Below, in pieces: positions 1 to 16,348 of a DNA stretch of 64,000 bases (the stretch's first letter is position 1; each line of letters starts with the position of its first letter). This DNA is from Polynucleobacter sp. MWH-Spelu-300-X4 (GTDB taxonomy: Bacteria > Pseudomonadota > Gammaproteobacteria > Burkholderiales > Burkholderiaceae): contig NZ_CP061294.1 in NCBI RefSeq assembly GCF_018687515.1, forward strand, positions 868,001 to 932,000, written 5' to 3'. Below the pieces are notes generated by a model. The model ran no database searches. It saw only the letters and a list, made by a program, of their open reading frames with translations, and had not been told where the DNA came from. The position numbers and the translations under genes were made by a program.

Positions 1-224
1 ACGCGTTCATTCACCCAAGCATCAATTTGATTTTTAAGATCTTGGGAGATATTTGTATCTAAAGCATCTAATGTGTCTTCGGGTGGATAGCCAAGGGCGG
101 TGGAGATGATCCATAAAGCCTCAGATTCAGCATTGATAGCCCCATGACCAAAGCTAAGTCCTGCGGCATCTAATTTCTGAGTTACTTCTTTCCAGAGAGT
201 TTCTAGCGAGTAAGAGGGGCCCAT
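1..224 (-). CDS. prmB: Ribosomal protein L3 glutamine methyltransferase PrmB, N-terminal part
   Basis: Reading the minus strand from an ATG at 224 gives an open frame that runs off the window. The first 74 residues include AGLSFGHGAINAESEALW, which matches the N-terminal helical region of PrmB, the enzyme that N5-methylates a glutamine of ribosomal protein L3. The SAM-binding domain and NPPY motif lie beyond the edge, so the call rests on this segment and position. It starts four bases after the dapE stop, so the two are probably co-transcribed. HemK/PrmC is the main alternative, but the FGHG segment favours PrmB. Confidence 0.75.
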   Translation of the reverse strand, partial: MGPSYSLETLWKEVTQKLDAAGLSFGHGAINAESEALWIISTALGYPPEDTLDALDTNISQDLKNQIDAWVNER

Positions 225-228
225 AGTT

Positions 229-1386
229 TTAAGCAATAAGCTTTTCTAGAACACCTTTATAGACATTCTTTAATGGCTCAATATCAGATAAAGCAATATG
301 TTCATCAATCTTATGGATGCTCTCATTGCGGGGGCCAAACTCAATAACTTGTGGACATATTTTCGCTATAAATCTGCCATCGCTAGTGCCGCCTGTGGTG
401 GATAGTACCGCTTCTATACCTGTTGAATCTTTAATTGACTTTTGCAGGGCTACAGATAAGTCTCCTGGTTCTGTCAAGAATGGCTCACCACCCAAATTCC
501 AGTCGATGGTGTAGTGAAGTTGATGTTTTTTTAGTACATCTTCTAGAATGGTTTTTAGCCCTTCAGCAGTACTAGCTGTAGAAAATCTAAAGTTGAAATC
601 AATAATAATTTCGCCGGGAATAACATTGGTTGCGCCCGTACCAGCATGAATATTTGATACCTGCCATGTTGTGGGTGGGAAATGTTCATTACCTTGATCC
701 CAAGTTATTGAAGCTATTTCCGCTAGAGCGGGAGCCATCAAATGGATGGGATTTTTTGCTAGATGAGGGTAAGCAATATGGCCTTGAACCCCCATAATTT
801 TTAGCTTTCCAGAAAGAGATCCTCGGCGGCCATTTTTAATAGTGTCGCCAAGCTGATCTACCGATGTTGGCTCGCCAACAACACAGTAATCTAATCGTTC
901 ACCACGTTTTTTTAGTTCATTGCAAACAATAACGGTCCCGTCATGAGCAGGGCCTTCTTCATCGCTTGTTAAAAGAAATGCGATAGAGCCCTGATGGTTA
1001 GGGTTGCTGGCAATAAATTCTTCGCTAGCAACAACAAATGCAGCTAGAGATGTTTTCATGTCTGCAGCACCACGACCATATAACAAGCCATTTTTATGGG
1101 TGGGTGTAAAGGGATCTGATGACCATTTATCTAATGGTCCTGTGGGCACAACATCTGTATGGCCTGCAAAACTTAGTAACTTACCATCTTTACCCTTGGT
1201 TCCGCGTTTAACCGCCCAAAGATTAGTTACCCGAAAATGATCTGGGCCGCTAATAATAGTTTCACATTCGAACCCGAGAGGCTTTAAGCGGCTGGCTATT
1301 AATTCTTGGCAGCCGCCATCAGCAGGGGTAACTGAATGTTGCGCTATTAATGCTTCAGTTAAAGCAAGGGTAGGATGTTTACTCAC
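229..1386 (-). CDS. dapE: Succinyl-diaminopimelate desuccinylase
   Basis: A 385-residue M20 metallopeptidase that hydrolyses N-succinyl-L,L-diaminopimelate to L,L-diaminopimelate and succinate in the cytoplasmic lysine and peptidoglycan pathway. Visible marks are [12 protein letters not shown] with the first zinc histidine, [15 protein letters not shown] with the bridging aspartate, [12 protein letters not shown] with the catalytic glutamate pair, and the C-terminal [15 protein letters not shown] with the last metal histidine. Length is usual for DapE. It lies 24 bases downstream of dapD on the same strand, giving two successive succinylase-branch steps in one probable operon. Confidence 0.96.
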   Translation of the reverse strand: MSKHPTLALTEALIAQHSVTPADGGCQELIASRLKPLGFECETIISGPDHFRVTNLWAVKRGTKGKDGKLLSFAGHTDVVPTGPLDKWSSDPFTPTHKNGLLYGRGAADMKTSLAAFVVASEEFIASNPNHQGSIAFLLTSDEEGPAHDGTVIVCNELKKRGERLDYCVVGEPTSVDQLGDTIKNGRRGSLSGKLKIMGVQGHIAYPHLAKNPIHLMAPALAEIASITWDQGNEHFPPTTWQVSNIHAGTGATNVIPGEIIIDFNFRFSTASTAEGLKTILEDVLKKHQLHYTIDWNLGGEPFLTEPGDLSVALQKSIKDSTGIEAVLSTTGGTSDGRFIAKICPQVIEFGPRNESIHKIDEHIALSDIEPLKNVYKGVLEKLIA

Positions 1387-1410
1387 AGAATGTCTTTATT
1401 AAGTAGTTGC

Positions 1411-2244
1411 TTAGTCGCGTAATAGGTCATTGATAGCTGTTTTAGCACGAGTTTGAGCATCAACTTTCTTAACAATGACAGCTGCATATAGGCTGTATTT
1501 TCCACAAGCAGATGGTAGAGAGCCAGGAACGACTACCGAACCAGCTGGTACACGACCATAGTGAACTTCACCAGTTTCACGGTCATAAATCTTGGTGCTT
1601 TGACCAATATAAACACCCATTGAAAGAACGGCGTTTTCTTCAATAACCACACCTTCAACAACTTCAGAACGTGCGCCAATAAAGCAGTTGTCTTCAATAA
1701 TGACTGGGCCTGCTTGAACAGGCTCCAGCACCCCACCAATACCGACGCCACCTGATAGATGAACATTCTTGCCAATTTGTGCGCAAGAACCAACGGTAGC
1801 CCATGTATCGACCATTGAGCCTTCATCTACATAAGCGCCAATATTGACGTAAGAGGGCATTAAAACAACATTTTTACCAATGAATGAGCCGCGACGAGCG
1901 GTTGCTGGCGGAACCACACGAAAACCGCCTTTAGCAAAGTCTTCAGAAGTGTAATTGGCAAATTTAGTTGGCACTTTGTCATAAAACTGAGGAAAACCAC
2001 CTTTTCCATCAGCCGACATCACTTGATTGTCTTCTAGTCTGAATGAGATTAATACTGCCTTTTTAACCCATTGGTTGACATGCCATTTACCAACAGATTC
2101 ACGTTCAGCAACACGAATAGAGCCGTCATTTAAGCCAGCTAATACTTGAGAAACTGCATCGCGGACTGCTGCAGGGGCTGCAGAAGGGGATAAATTAGCG
2201 CGATCTTCCCAAGCTTGATCGATAATGTTCTGTAACGTTGTCAT
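1411..2244 (-). CDS. dapD: Tetrahydrodipicolinate N-succinyltransferase
   Basis: A 277-residue acyltransferase that transfers succinyl from succinyl-CoA to tetrahydrodipicolinate, the entry to the succinylase branch of lysine synthesis. The central part is a left-handed beta-helix of hexapeptide repeats ([60 protein letters not shown]), with an N-terminal helical domain. Length matches the family (about 274). The start is an ATG preceded by AAAGGAAAAAG, a fair ribosome-binding site. It is transcribed away from smc and followed by dapE. Confidence 0.96.
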   Translation of the reverse strand: MTTLQNIIDQAWEDRANLSPSAAPAAVRDAVSQVLAGLNDGSIRVAERESVGKWHVNQWVKKAVLISFRLEDNQVMSADGKGGFPQFYDKVPTKFANYTSEDFAKGGFRVVPPATARRGSFIGKNVVLMPSYVNIGAYVDEGSMVDTWATVGSCAQIGKNVHLSGGVGIGGVLEPVQAGPVIIEDNCFIGARSEVVEGVVIEENAVLSMGVYIGQSTKIYDRETGEVHYGRVPAGSVVVPGSLPSACGKYSLYAAVIVKKVDAQTRAKTAINDLLRD

Positions 2245-2284
2245 AAGTTCTTTTTCCTTTAAAAATACTATCTATTAGTGCATG

Positions 2285-2290
2285 ATTATA
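2285..2290 (-). promoter_or_regulatory. Candidate -10 box for dapD
   Basis: The minus strand reads TATAAT here, 40 bases before the dapD ATG, which would give a leader of roughly 33 nucleotides. No good -35 hexamer sits 16-18 bases upstream, so this is a suggestion from the -10 sequence only. An imperfect inverted repeat covers the place where the -35 contact would be. Confidence 0.35.
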
Positions 2291-2296
2291 TCGGTC

Positions 2297-2328
2297 GGGG
2301 TAAGGAAGTGCTCCTAAGTCCTCGCCCC
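2297..2328. repeat. Imperfect inverted repeat between dapD and smc
   Basis: Arms GGGGTAAGGA (2297-2306) and TCCTCGCCCC (2319-2328) are complementary at eight of ten positions plus one G-T pair, separated by 12 bases. It lies in the 122-base divergent region and overlaps the expected upstream promoter contacts of dapD. It may be an operator; no regulator family can be named. Confidence 0.4.
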
Positions 2329-2366
2329 TTGGTATCATCTCAAGATTGACATAAAAGAAGTAAGCC

Positions 2367-5300
2367 GTGCGACTCAAATCTATCAAACTTTCAGGATTTA
2401 AATCCTTCGTAGACCCTACTCATTTCGAGCTTCCAGGCCAATTAATTGGCGTTGTAGGCCCTAATGGATGCGGTAAATCTAATATTATCGATGCTGTACG
2501 CTGGGTTTTGGGGGAATCAAGGGCTAGTGAGCTTCGTGGCGAATCCATGCAAGACGTTATTTTTAACGGCTCTGGACAAAGGAAACCAGCAGGTCGCTCA
2601 AGTGTTGAGTTGATTTTTGACAACACGGATGGCCGTGCAGCAGGCCAATGGAGTACTTTCGCAGAGTTATCGGTTAAACGTGTTTTAACTAGAGATGGGG
2701 CTTCTAGCTATTACATTAATAACCAGTCTGTTCGCCGCAAAGATATTCATGATATGTTTTTAGGGACAGGTTTAGGGCCGAGAGCGTATGCGATTATCGG
2801 TCAGGGCATGATTTCTAGAATCATCGAGGCTAAACCAGAAGAGCTACGTATTTTCTTGGAAGAAGCTGCGGGTGTTTCTAAATACAAAGAGCGTCGTAAA
2901 GAAACTGAGGCACGACTAGAGGATACAAGAGAGAATTTAACTAGGGTTGAGGATATTTTGCGTGAATTAACGCAAAACTTAACAAAACTAGAGGGGCAAG
3001 CAGAGGTTGCTGAGAAATATAAGCAGCTTCATGTCCAAATGACGGAGCAACAACAATTATTGTGGTTGGTTCGCCAAACTGAAGCCGGTAAAGAGCAGGA
3101 AAAATTTGCTAACGCTATTCGAGATGCGCAAGTTCAACTCGAGGAGCAAACAGCTAAATTGAGACATGCTGAAGCAGAGCTAGAGGAATTAAGGGCAGCT
3201 CACTACGCATCACAAGATACGGTATCTGCTGCGCAAGGTGAGTTGTATGAAGTTAATGCTGAAGTTGGCAAGCTTGAAAATGAGATTAGATATGTTCAAG
3301 AGTCTCGCGGGCGATTGCAGCAGCAAATTTCAGATTTACAAGCACAACTATCACGATGGAGCTCTCAAGAACTTGCTGCTGCAGATTCACTTCGTCAAGC
3401 AAATATTGATTTGGAAGCGGCTAGAGAAAATGAAGAGAGCTTTTTAGAAGCGCTTCAAGCAATTCAAGAGAGAATGCCTGCTAATGAGGTTGCTTATTTG
3501 GAGGCTCAAAAAGCACTTGATGCTGCACGTGAAGCTGTATCGTCAACCGATCAGCGTTTAGCGAGTCTTGCTGAAAGAGTTTTAGCCTCTGGTAAGCAGT
3601 TAGACCAAGTGCACCAACGACAAGAGCGTTTGCAATTAGATTTGTCTGGTTTGGTGAAGCCGGATGCAGAAGCTTTAAATCTCGTGACAGACCGTCAAAT
3701 GATGGCGCAGCGGAAAGCAGATGAAGCTCAGCAAGTTTCTGAAGATGCTCAAGTAAAAGTTCCAGAGTCTGATGCAGCACGAAATACTGCTCAGCAAACA
3801 CTTCAGGAATCTTCCGCAGCCTTAAGTCAAACACAAGCAAGACTTGGTGCTTTGCAAGCGCTTCAAGAGAAAGTTCAAGCACAAGCTAAGGTTGGCCCTT
3901 GGTTGGAGCAAAAAGGGTTAAGTAATAAGCAACGTCTTTGGCAAGACTTACATGTTGAAAAAGGTTGGGAAACTGCCTTTGAAGCAGTTTTGCGGGAACG
4001 TGTAACTGCTTTACAGGCAGCTGATCTAAATGAAGCTATTCGTCTGGCCCAAGATGCACCGCCTTCAAGACTGGCATTCTATTCTGCCAACTCTATTGCA
4101 ACTTCAGATACAACTCCTGCTGGTTTAACTAGCCTAATTAGCCGTGTTCAAATTAAAGATAACGCTATTCGTGCGGTCATGCAGGAATGGTTGGGTAATG
4201 TATTTATTGCTGATAGCCTAGAAGACGCCATGCGTCGTAGAGATCAATTACCTCAAGGTGGGGTTTTATTGGTTAAAGAAGGTCATATTGTCAGCCGTGT
4301 AGGTTTGCAGTTATATGCGGAAGATTCTGAGCAAGCTGGATTATTAGCTCGTAGCCAAGAAATTGAAAATCTAGATTTACAACTTAAAGCTCAACAATTA
4401 ATTTTGGATGAGGCTCAAAGCGAAGCATCTAGAACTCAATACGCTTACCAGCAAGCCCAGGAGCAAGCTCAGCAAGCGCGGCAAATTGCAGAGCAAGCTT
4501 TACGCGAAGCCCATAATTTGGAAGTAGAACGTTTACAGCTAGCTCAGGCAGATGAAAAATATCGTACACGCGCTGAACAAATTAACAATGAACTACATGA
4601 ACTTTCTGCTCAAGCTGAAGAATTGAAGGCAGTTAGAGATAGTGGTCAATCTGAGCTTGATCGAGCACAAGAAGAAAAAGGCACTCATGGCGATAGCTTG
4701 TCTCATGCACAAGATAACTATCAGGCTGCTAATCATGCATTAGAACAAGCTAGAGATGCTTTACGTTTGGCTGAGCGTGAGGCTGGCGAAGCTTCATTCA
4801 ATACTCGTACGCTTGTGCAACGCATAGCTGATTTCACTAGAGATCAGCAGTCTGCTCAACAACAAGTTGCGGATATTCAAGTTAGCTTAGGTAGCTCCCA
4901 AGAAGAATTACATACCTTGTCAGATGAGGTTGCTCAAAACTCACTACAGTCTTTATTAGTTCAACGAAGTGCAAAAGAAGCTGCTTTAGCTAATGCTAGA
5001 ACTGAAATGGATGCTATATCTCATCGCTTGCGTGAAGGGGATGAGTCACGCTTGGTCATTGAGCGCAGCTTGCAACCTCTTCGCGATAAAGCCATGGAGT
5101 TGCAACTTAAAGAACAAGCTGCTCGTTTAAATGTGGAGCAATTTGCAACCATGTTGCTGGATGCTGAAGCTAATATTGAAGAACTTAAGGCGCGCTTAAC
5201 TCCAGAAATGAAAGTCAGCAGCTTGCAGTCTGAAGTAAACAAACTTAACCAAGAAATTCAATCTCTAGGCCCAGTGAATATGGCGGCGTTAGAAGAGTTG

Positions 5301-5881
5301 GCCAGCGCGCAAGAACGTAAAACATTCTTGGATGCTCAGTCTGCTGACTTGAATGAGGCGATTAATACATTGACTGACGCGATTCAGAAGATTGATTCAG
5401 AAACTCGTGAGTTGCTCCAAGGTACTTTTGACCAGGTCAATGAACATTTTGCAAAACTATTCCCTGATTTATTCGGTGGTGGTAACGCTAAATTAGTCAT
5501 GACTGGTGAGGAAATTCTTGATTCTGGCGTTCAAGTAATGGCTCAGCCACCAGGTAAGAAAAACTCATCTATCCATCTCTTATCGGGCGGAGAGAAAGCG
5601 CTCACTGCGATTGCCTTGGTGTTCTCATTGTTCCAACTGAACCCTGCGCCATTCTGTTTGTTAGATGAGGTGGATGCGCCGTTGGATGATGCAAATACTG
5701 GACGATATGCAGATATGGTCGCTCGCATGTCTGCTAACACTCAATTTGTGTTCATTTCACATAATAAGATCACAATGGAAATTGCTCATCAGCTTATCGG
5801 TGTAACTATGCAAGAGCAGGGTGTATCTAGAATTGTTGCTGTTGATTTGGAATCTGCTGCCACGATGGTGGAGGCTGCTTA

Positions 5882-5882
<1 letters not shown>
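2367..5882 (+). CDS. smc: Chromosome segregation ATPase SMC
   Basis: A 1171-residue structural-maintenance-of-chromosomes protein that, with ScpA and ScpB, organises and segregates the chromosome. The N-terminal ATPase half has the Walker A GPNGCGKSN at residues 31-39. Two long Gln/Glu/Ala-rich coiled coils flank a hinge near residues 510-650. The C-terminal half has the ABC signature LLSGGEKALTAIAL and Walker B FCLLDEVDAPLDD. The start is GTG, chosen because MRLKSIKLSGFKSF is the conserved SMC N-terminus. The stop overlaps the zipA start by one base (TAATG), suggesting translational coupling. Confidence 0.97.
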
Positions 5883-11508
<5,626 letters not shown>

Positions 11509-11519
11509 CTTATTGGTCT

Positions 11520-12347
11520 TTAAGGTCTAAATTTAAGGCCTTCAACACATGCAGGCGGTGGAGGGTTGCCAGCTGAATAAGTTAAAACTTCTACACCTGT
11601 AGCCGTTACTAAACAGGTATGCTCCCATTGGGCTGACAAGCTGCGATCTTTCGTTTTAACCGTCCATTGATCAGGCATCGTACGAATATCTCTTTTACCA
11701 GCGTTAATCATGGGCTCAATAGTAAAAGTCATGCCTTCGTGAAGCTTCTCACCCATACCAGGTTTGCCGTAATGAACAATTTGTGGATCATCATGAAATA
11801 CCTGACCAATACCATGGCCGCAGTACTCTCTAACTACTGAATAACCTGCACCTTCGGCATGAGTTTGGATTGCATGACCTATATCTCCCAAAGTGCAGCC
11901 AGGTTTTACTTGGGCAATGCCTAGCCACATGCATTCGTAGGTGATTTGGGATAACCGTTTTGCCATAATTGATGGTTCACCAATCATAAACATCCTGCTT
12001 GTATCCCCGTAATAGCCAGATTGCGTAATCACCGTAATATCCAGGTTAACAACATCACCATCTTTTAGAATGCGATCCCCTGGAATTCCGTGGCAAATGA
12101 CATCATTCACTGAGGTGCAAATAGACTTTGGAAATGGTGGGTATCCTGGTGGCTGATAATTCAGTGGGGCGGGTACTGTTTTTTGCTCATTGACCATATA
12201 TTCATAGCAAATTCGGTCCAATTCCCCCGTGGTTACACCAGACTTGATGTAAGGGGTTACGTGATCTAAAACTTCGCTAGCAAGCTTTCCAGCTTCGCGC
12301 ATACCAGCGATAAACTCTTCTTTTGTAGGGGGTATTTTTGTAGACAT
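11520..12347 (-). CDS. map: Methionine aminopeptidase, type I
   Basis: Removes the initiator methionine from nascent proteins in the cytoplasm. The pita-bread fold metal ligands are visible: [20 protein letters not shown] (two aspartates), [15 protein letters not shown] (histidine), FTIEPMIN and a late WEHTCLVT glutamate. I chose the ATG at 12347 ([12 protein letters not shown], 275 residues). An in-frame ATG at 12365 would add six residues, but neither start has a clear ribosome-binding site. The gene is transcribed away from rpsB, the usual map/rpsB pairing, and leads into glnD. Confidence 0.95.
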   Translation of the reverse strand: MSTKIPPTKEEFIAGMREAGKLASEVLDHVTPYIKSGVTTGELDRICYEYMVNEQKTVPAPLNYQPPGYPPFPKSICTSVNDVICHGIPGDRILKDGDVVNLDITVITQSGYYGDTSRMFMIGEPSIMAKRLSQITYECMWLGIAQVKPGCTLGDIGHAIQTHAEGAGYSVVREYCGHGIGQVFHDDPQIVHYGKPGMGEKLHEGMTFTIEPMINAGKRDIRTMPDQWTVKTKDRSLSAQWEHTCLVTATGVEVLTYSAGNPPPPACVEGLKFRP

Positions 12348-12404
12348 ACCGTGATTATCCAGCATAAATCTATATTTTTCATGGCGTTATAACTAAATTT
12401 AGGT

Positions 12405-12410
12405 TAGAAT
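12405..12410 (+). promoter_or_regulatory. Candidate -10 box for rpsB
   Basis: TAGAAT lies about 110 bases before the rpsB start and just upstream of the structured leader. A transcript starting near 12417 would include the whole hairpin. No convincing -35 box is seen, so this is a weak call. Confidence 0.3.
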
Positions 12411-12444
12411 AACCGCACTGTTCAGATGGTCTGGGCAGAATAAC

Positions 12445-12494
12445 GAACCAAGCCGTCCAGGGTGGCACTTTTTAGTGCAGTCAGGACTTGGTTC
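12445..12494 (+). promoter_or_regulatory. Structured rpsB mRNA leader (candidate ribosomal-protein autoregulatory element)
   Basis: Outer arms GAACCAAG (12445-12452) and CTTGGTTC (12487-12494) pair perfectly. A TCC/GGA helix lies inside, and the apex is GCACT-TTTT-AGTGC (12464-12477). The result is one long interrupted hairpin ending 25 bases before the rpsB ATG, with the Shine-Dalgarno AGGAG at 12509-12513 left free. There is no U-run after it, so it is not an ordinary terminator. S2 operons in other bacteria carry autoregulatory leaders; that this one binds S2 is inference. Confidence 0.6.
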
Positions 12495-12519
12495 TAGACA
12501 TAACCCTTAGGAGAAATAC

Positions 12520-13269
12520 ATGTCAGTGACTATGCGTCAAATGCTAGAAGCCGGTTGCCATTTTGGGCACCAAACTCGCTTCTGGTCACCAAAGATGGCC
12601 CCATACATTTTCGGTCATCGCAACAAAATTCATATTATCAACTTAGAAAAAACTCTTCCAATGTTCTTGGAAGCGCAAAAAGTTGTGCGTCAAATCGCAG
12701 CTAACCGTGGAACAATCTTGTTCGTAGGTACAAAACGTCAATCAAAAGAGATTATTGCTGAGGAGGCAACTCGTGCTGGTATGCCTTATGTGGATGCTCG
12801 TTGGTTGGGCGGTACATTAACAAATTTCAAGACTGTTAAAGGCTCTATCAAACGTCTTAAAGATATGACTGCAGCTCGCGAAAATGGCGACTGGGAGCGT
12901 TTATCTAAGAAAGAGGCTCTAACAACTAGCCGTGATATCGAAAAATTAGAGAAATCTTTGGGTGGTATCCAAGATATGGCTGGCACACCAGATGCAATTT
13001 TTGTTGTGGACGTTGGCTACCATAAGATTGCTATTACAGAAGCTAAGAAATTAGGTATTCCTGTGATTGCTGTTGTTGATACAAACCATTCACCTGAAGG
13101 TGTTGATTACATCATTCCGGGTAACGATGACTCAAGCAAAGCAGTTGCTTTATACGTTCGCGCAATGGCTGATGCCATTTTGGAAGGTAAGGCTAATGCT
13201 GTTCAGCAAGTTTTAGAAGCTGTTAAAGGCGATGCTGATGAGTTCGTTGAAGAAGGAAAGGGTGAGTAA
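12520..13269 (+). CDS. rpsB: 30S ribosomal protein S2
   Basis: A 249-residue S2 protein of the small subunit, needed for S1 binding and translation initiation. The N-terminus [18 protein letters not shown] and the segments [23 protein letters not shown] and [20 protein letters not shown] are diagnostic. Length is normal. AGGAG stands six bases before the ATG. The stop overlaps the tsf start by one base (TAATG), the usual S2/EF-Ts coupling. A structured leader precedes it and probably regulates both genes. Confidence 0.98.
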   Translation: MSVTMRQMLEAGCHFGHQTRFWSPKMAPYIFGHRNKIHIINLEKTLPMFLEAQKVVRQIAANRGTILFVGTKRQSKEIIAEEATRAGMPYVDARWLGGTLTNFKTVKGSIKRLKDMTAARENGDWERLSKKEALTTSRDIEKLEKSLGGIQDMAGTPDAIFVVDVGYHKIAITEAKKLGIPVIAVVDTNHSPEGVDYIIPGNDDSSKAVALYVRAMADAILEGKANAVQQVLEAVKGDADEFVEEGKGE

Positions 13270-14150
13270 TGGCTGCAATTACTGCTGCAATGGTTGGCGA
13301 ACTACGCGCCAAAACAGATGCTCCGATGATGGAGTGCAAAAAAGCCTTGACTGAAGCTGATGGTGATATGGCAAAAGCAGAAGAAATTCTGCGTGTAAAG
13401 CTTGGTAGCAAGGCTGGTAAAGCCGCTTCTCGAGTTACTGCAGAAGGTGTGATTACTGCATTTATCAATGGTACAACTGGCGCTTTAGTTGAAGTTAACT
13501 GTGAAACAGACTTCGTTTCCAAAAATGATGATTTCTTAGCTTTAAGCAATGCTTGCGCTCAATTAGTTGCTGATAAAAATCCAGCAGACGTAGCTGCTTT
13601 ATCTGCTTTGCCATATGCTGGCAAAACAGTTGAAGAAGTGCGTGCTGAGTTAATTGGCCGTATCGGTGAAAATATGTCTTTGCGTCGCTTTACACGTTTT
13701 GCTGGCGACAATAAATTAGTGTCATATTTGCACGGTACTCGGATTGGTGTAATGGTTGAATATACCGGTGATGACACAGCTGCTAAGGATGTAGCTATGC
13801 ATATTGCCGCTATGAAACCAATTGCTTTGTCTGCTGCTGATGTTCCTGCTGACAAAATTGCTACAGAGAAAAGTGTTGCTGAATTAAAAGCTGCTGAATC
13901 AGGTAAACCTGCTGACATCGTTGCTAAGATGGTTGAAGGTTCTGTTCAAAAGTATTTAAAAGAAGTTTCTTTGTTAAATCAAACTTTTGTTAAGAACGAC
14001 AAGCAAACAGTAGAGCAAATGTTGAAAGCTGCAAATACAACAATTAAGAGCTTTACGATGTATGTTGTTGGTGAAGGTATTGAAAAGCGTCAAGACGACT
14101 TCGCTGCTGAAGTTGCTGCGCAAGTAGCTGCTGCAAAAGCCACGGCCTAA
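13269..14150 (+). CDS. tsf: Translation elongation factor Ts
   Basis: A 293-residue nucleotide exchange factor that recycles EF-Tu from GDP to GTP form. The N-terminal UBA-like domain shows [20 protein letters not shown]. The core contains [17 protein letters not shown] and [12 protein letters not shown], all EF-Ts hallmarks, and the C-terminal dimerisation module ends near [15 protein letters not shown]. It is translationally coupled to rpsB. A short intrinsic terminator or attenuator follows before pyrH. Confidence 0.98.
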   Translation: MAAITAAMVGELRAKTDAPMMECKKALTEADGDMAKAEEILRVKLGSKAGKAASRVTAEGVITAFINGTTGALVEVNCETDFVSKNDDFLALSNACAQLVADKNPADVAALSALPYAGKTVEEVRAELIGRIGENMSLRRFTRFAGDNKLVSYLHGTRIGVMVEYTGDDTAAKDVAMHIAAMKPIALSAADVPADKIATEKSVAELKAAESGKPADIVAKMVEGSVQKYLKEVSLLNQTFVKNDKQTVEQMLKAANTTIKSFTMYVVGEGIEKRQDDFAAEVAAQVAAAKATA

Positions 14151-14172
14151 GTAGTACATGTAGTTCCACAAG

Positions 14173-14201
14173 GGCACGGGGTGAATACCTTCGTGCCTTT
14201 T
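14173..14201 (+). terminator. Intrinsic terminator or attenuator between tsf and pyrH
   Basis: GGCACG (14173-14178) pairs with CGTGCC (14192-14197), a small GGT/ACC helix can form inside, and TTTT follows. The six-pair stem and short U-run are modest, so readthrough into pyrH is likely. It would let rpsB-tsf be made in excess over the downstream genes. Confidence 0.6.
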
Positions 14202-14245
14202 ATACTTTTTGAACTTGATAATTGCCCACTATAGAGAGACTAACC

Positions 14246-14956
14246 ATGCCAGCGTATAAAAGAGTTCTATTAAAACTATCAGGTGAAGCCTTAATGGGGG
14301 ATGATTCTTATGGAATTAATCCAACAACCATTGATGCTATGGTGACAGATATTGCTGAAGTTGTTCAAAGTGGTGTGCAGTTAGCTATTGTGATTGGCGG
14401 CGGTAATATTTTCAGGGGTGTAGCTGGCGGCGCTGCTGGTATGGATCGTGCTACAGCAGATTACATGGGTATGTTGGCAACGATGATGAATTCTTTAGCA
14501 CTACAGGACGCATTAAGACAAAAAGGTGTTGAAGCTCGAGTTCAGTCTGCTTTGCGTATGGATCAAGTTGTTGAGCCATATATTCGCCCTAGAGCGATTC
14601 GTCATATGGAAGAAGGTAAGGTTGTTGTATTTGCTGCTGGCACAGGTAACCCATTCTTTACGACGGATACTGCTGCCGCATTGCGCGGCGCAGAAATGGG
14701 GGTTGAGGTTGTTTTAAAAGCAACTAAAGTGGATGGCATTTATACAAGCGACCCGAAGAAAGACCCAACTGCCACTAGATATGACACGATTAGTTTTGAT
14801 GAGGCAATCATCAAAAATTTGCAAGTGATGGATGCGACAGCTTTTGCTTTATGTCGCGATAGAAAGTTGCCTATTAAAGTTTTTTCAATCTTAAAACCAG
14901 GTGCATTAAAGCGAGTGGTGATGGGTGAAAACGAAGGCACATTGGTACACGTATAA
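14246..14956 (+). CDS. pyrH: UMP kinase
   Basis: Phosphorylates UMP to UDP with ATP, a hexameric amino-acid-kinase-fold enzyme of pyrimidine synthesis. Motifs: [13 protein letters not shown] at the N-terminus, [29 protein letters not shown] and [13 protein letters not shown] chose the ATG at 14246 (MPAYKR, 236 residues), because an in-frame TTG at 14222 would add eight residues with no family support. It is followed 11 bases later by frr, the standard pairing. Confidence 0.97.
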   Translation: MPAYKRVLLKLSGEALMGDDSYGINPTTIDAMVTDIAEVVQSGVQLAIVIGGGNIFRGVAGGAAGMDRATADYMGMLATMMNSLALQDALRQKGVEARVQSALRMDQVVEPYIRPRAIRHMEEGKVVVFAAGTGNPFFTTDTAAALRGAEMGVEVVLKATKVDGIYTSDPKKDPTATRYDTISFDEAIIKNLQVMDATAFALCRDRKLPIKVFSILKPGALKRVVMGENEGTLVHV

Positions 14957-14967
14957 GAGGAAATATT

Positions 14968-15528
14968 ATGTCTGCTTCGGATATTAAAAAAACTACAGAA
15001 CAAAAAATGACTAAATCAATTGAGTCATTAAAATCTAATTTGCAAAAAATTAGAACGGGTCGCGCCCACCCAGGTATTCTTGAACAAATTAACGTTGATT
15101 ATTACGGTAATCCAACGCCATTAGCCCAAGTTGCTAATTTAGGTCTTGCTGATGCTCGCACTCTAACAGTTCAACCTTGGGAAAAAAATATGATGGCCGC
15201 CGTTGAAAAGGCTATTCGTGAATCCGATCTTGGATTAAACCCTGCAACACAGGGAAATATCATTCGCGTACCTATGCCAGCTTTAACAGAGGAGCGCCGC
15301 AAAGAACTTACAAAAGTTGTTAAGGGTGAGGGTGAAGACTCAAAGATTGCGGTGCGTAATTTACGTCGTGATGCCAATGAAAGTCTTAAAAAATTAGCAA
15401 AAGACAAGGAAATTTCTGAAGATGATGAACGTCGCTCACAAGATGAAATTCAGAAAATGACTGACCGCTTTGTAGCTGAGATCGATAAAATCATCTCAGA
15501 AAAAGAAAAAGAAATTATGACTGTTTAA
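14968..15528 (+). CDS. frr: Ribosome recycling factor
   Basis: A 186-residue factor that, with EF-G, splits post-termination ribosomes. Signatures are [20 protein letters not shown], the central [15 protein letters not shown], and [15 protein letters not shown] with the long helical arms after it. Length matches the family (185). It follows pyrH, and AGAGGAAAT stands before the ATG. Its stop codon sits inside a perfect 20-base palindrome that continues into the gap before uppS. Confidence 0.98.
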   Translation: MSASDIKKTTEQKMTKSIESLKSNLQKIRTGRAHPGILEQINVDYYGNPTPLAQVANLGLADARTLTVQPWEKNMMAAVEKAIRESDLGLNPATQGNIIRVPMPALTEERRKELTKVVKGEGEDSKIAVRNLRRDANESLKKLAKDKEISEDDERRSQDEIQKMTDRFVAEIDKIISEKEKEIMTV

Positions 15529-15542
15529 GCAATTGCTTAAAC
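15523..15542. repeat. Perfect 20-base palindrome across the frr stop codon
   Basis: GTTTAAGCAATTGCTTAAAC is its own reverse complement. It spans the last frr codon and stop, and ends eight bases before the uppS start. In mRNA it can form an eight-pair stem with an AATT loop. There is no U-run, so it is not a standard terminator. It may act in mRNA processing, in coupling, or be a protein site. Confidence 0.7.
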
Positions 15543-15550
15543 GCTGACCT

Positions 15551-16333
15551 ATGGTCAAACATCCTAAAAATACCCATGCCAGCTCCACTCAGGAAGTTCC
15601 TGCAGTAGCTGGCATACCCAAGCATGTTGCCATTATTATGGATGGCAATGGCCGTTGGGCTACCAAGCGCTTATTACCTCGAGTAGCAGGACATTCTCAA
15701 GGGTTAAGTACCGTTAGGGAAATTGTTAAAGAGTGTGGTGACACTGGGGTCGAATACTTAACTTTATTTGCCTTCAGCTCCGAAAATTGGCGGAGACCAG
15801 CTGAAGAAGTTGGTTTCTTAATGAAATTATTTCTAACTGCCTTAGAAAAAGAAATTAATAGACTTCACCGAAATAATGTGAGGTTGCGCTTAATTGGTGA
15901 TTTAAGTAGATTTGATCCTCTTATTCAAGAGCGTGTAGCTATTGCAGAAAAGAAAACAGAGAACAATACTGGATTAAATCTAACGATTGCAGCTAACTAT
16001 GGTGGGCGTTGGGATGTCTTGCAGGCGGTTAAAGAGTGCATGAGCCATTACCCTAACTTGACACCTGAGTTGATGACAGAAGAATTGCTGCAACCATTTT
16101 TCTCAATGTCTTATGCCCCTGAGCCTGATTTATTTATTAGAACGGGCGGTGAGCAACGTATCAGCAACTTTTTGCTTTGGCAACTTGCTTATACAGAGTT
16201 GTATTTTACAAATGTACTATGGCCTGACTTCAACAAAAAAGAATTACAAGCTTCTTTTTCTTGGTATCGCGACCGTGAGAGGCGCTTTGGAAGAACAAGT
16301 GCTCAATTAGTTAACCAAGATGCTAAGTCATAA
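15551..16333 (+). CDS. uppS: Undecaprenyl diphosphate synthase (cis-prenyltransferase)
   Basis: Adds eight isopentenyl units to farnesyl diphosphate to make the C55 lipid carrier for peptidoglycan and other wall polymers. The catalytic aspartate is in [16 protein letters not shown]; further family blocks are [26 protein letters not shown] and [19 protein letters not shown]. It is 260 residues with a short extra N-terminal tail of about 25 residues before the conserved core. It precedes cdsA as in most proteobacteria. Confidence 0.97.
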   Translation: MVKHPKNTHASSTQEVPAVAGIPKHVAIIMDGNGRWATKRLLPRVAGHSQGLSTVREIVKECGDTGVEYLTLFAFSSENWRRPAEEVGFLMKLFLTALEKEINRLHRNNVRLRLIGDLSRFDPLIQERVAIAEKKTENNTGLNLTIAANYGGRWDVLQAVKECMSHYPNLTPELMTEELLQPFFSMSYAPEPDLFIRTGGEQRISNFLLWQLAYTELYFTNVLWPDFNKKELQASFSWYRDRERRFGRTSAQLVNQDAKS

Positions 16334-16348
16334 AAACCAAAGGTTCAC

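Noticed and set aside
2195-2386. A 63-codon minus-strand frame covering the dapD/smc gap
   Set aside because: It spans the smc start and promoter region, has no recognisable domain and no ribosome site.
3481-3882. A 133-codon open frame on the minus strand inside smc
   Set aside because: It lies entirely within the coiled-coil coding part of smc, has Leu/Gln-rich composition mirroring the repeated coding strand, and no ribosome site or family pattern.
13223-13918. Two minus-strand frames of over 100 codons opposite rpsB-tsf
   Set aside because: They are opposite highly conserved genes with Ala/Ser-rich products typical of antisense shadows.
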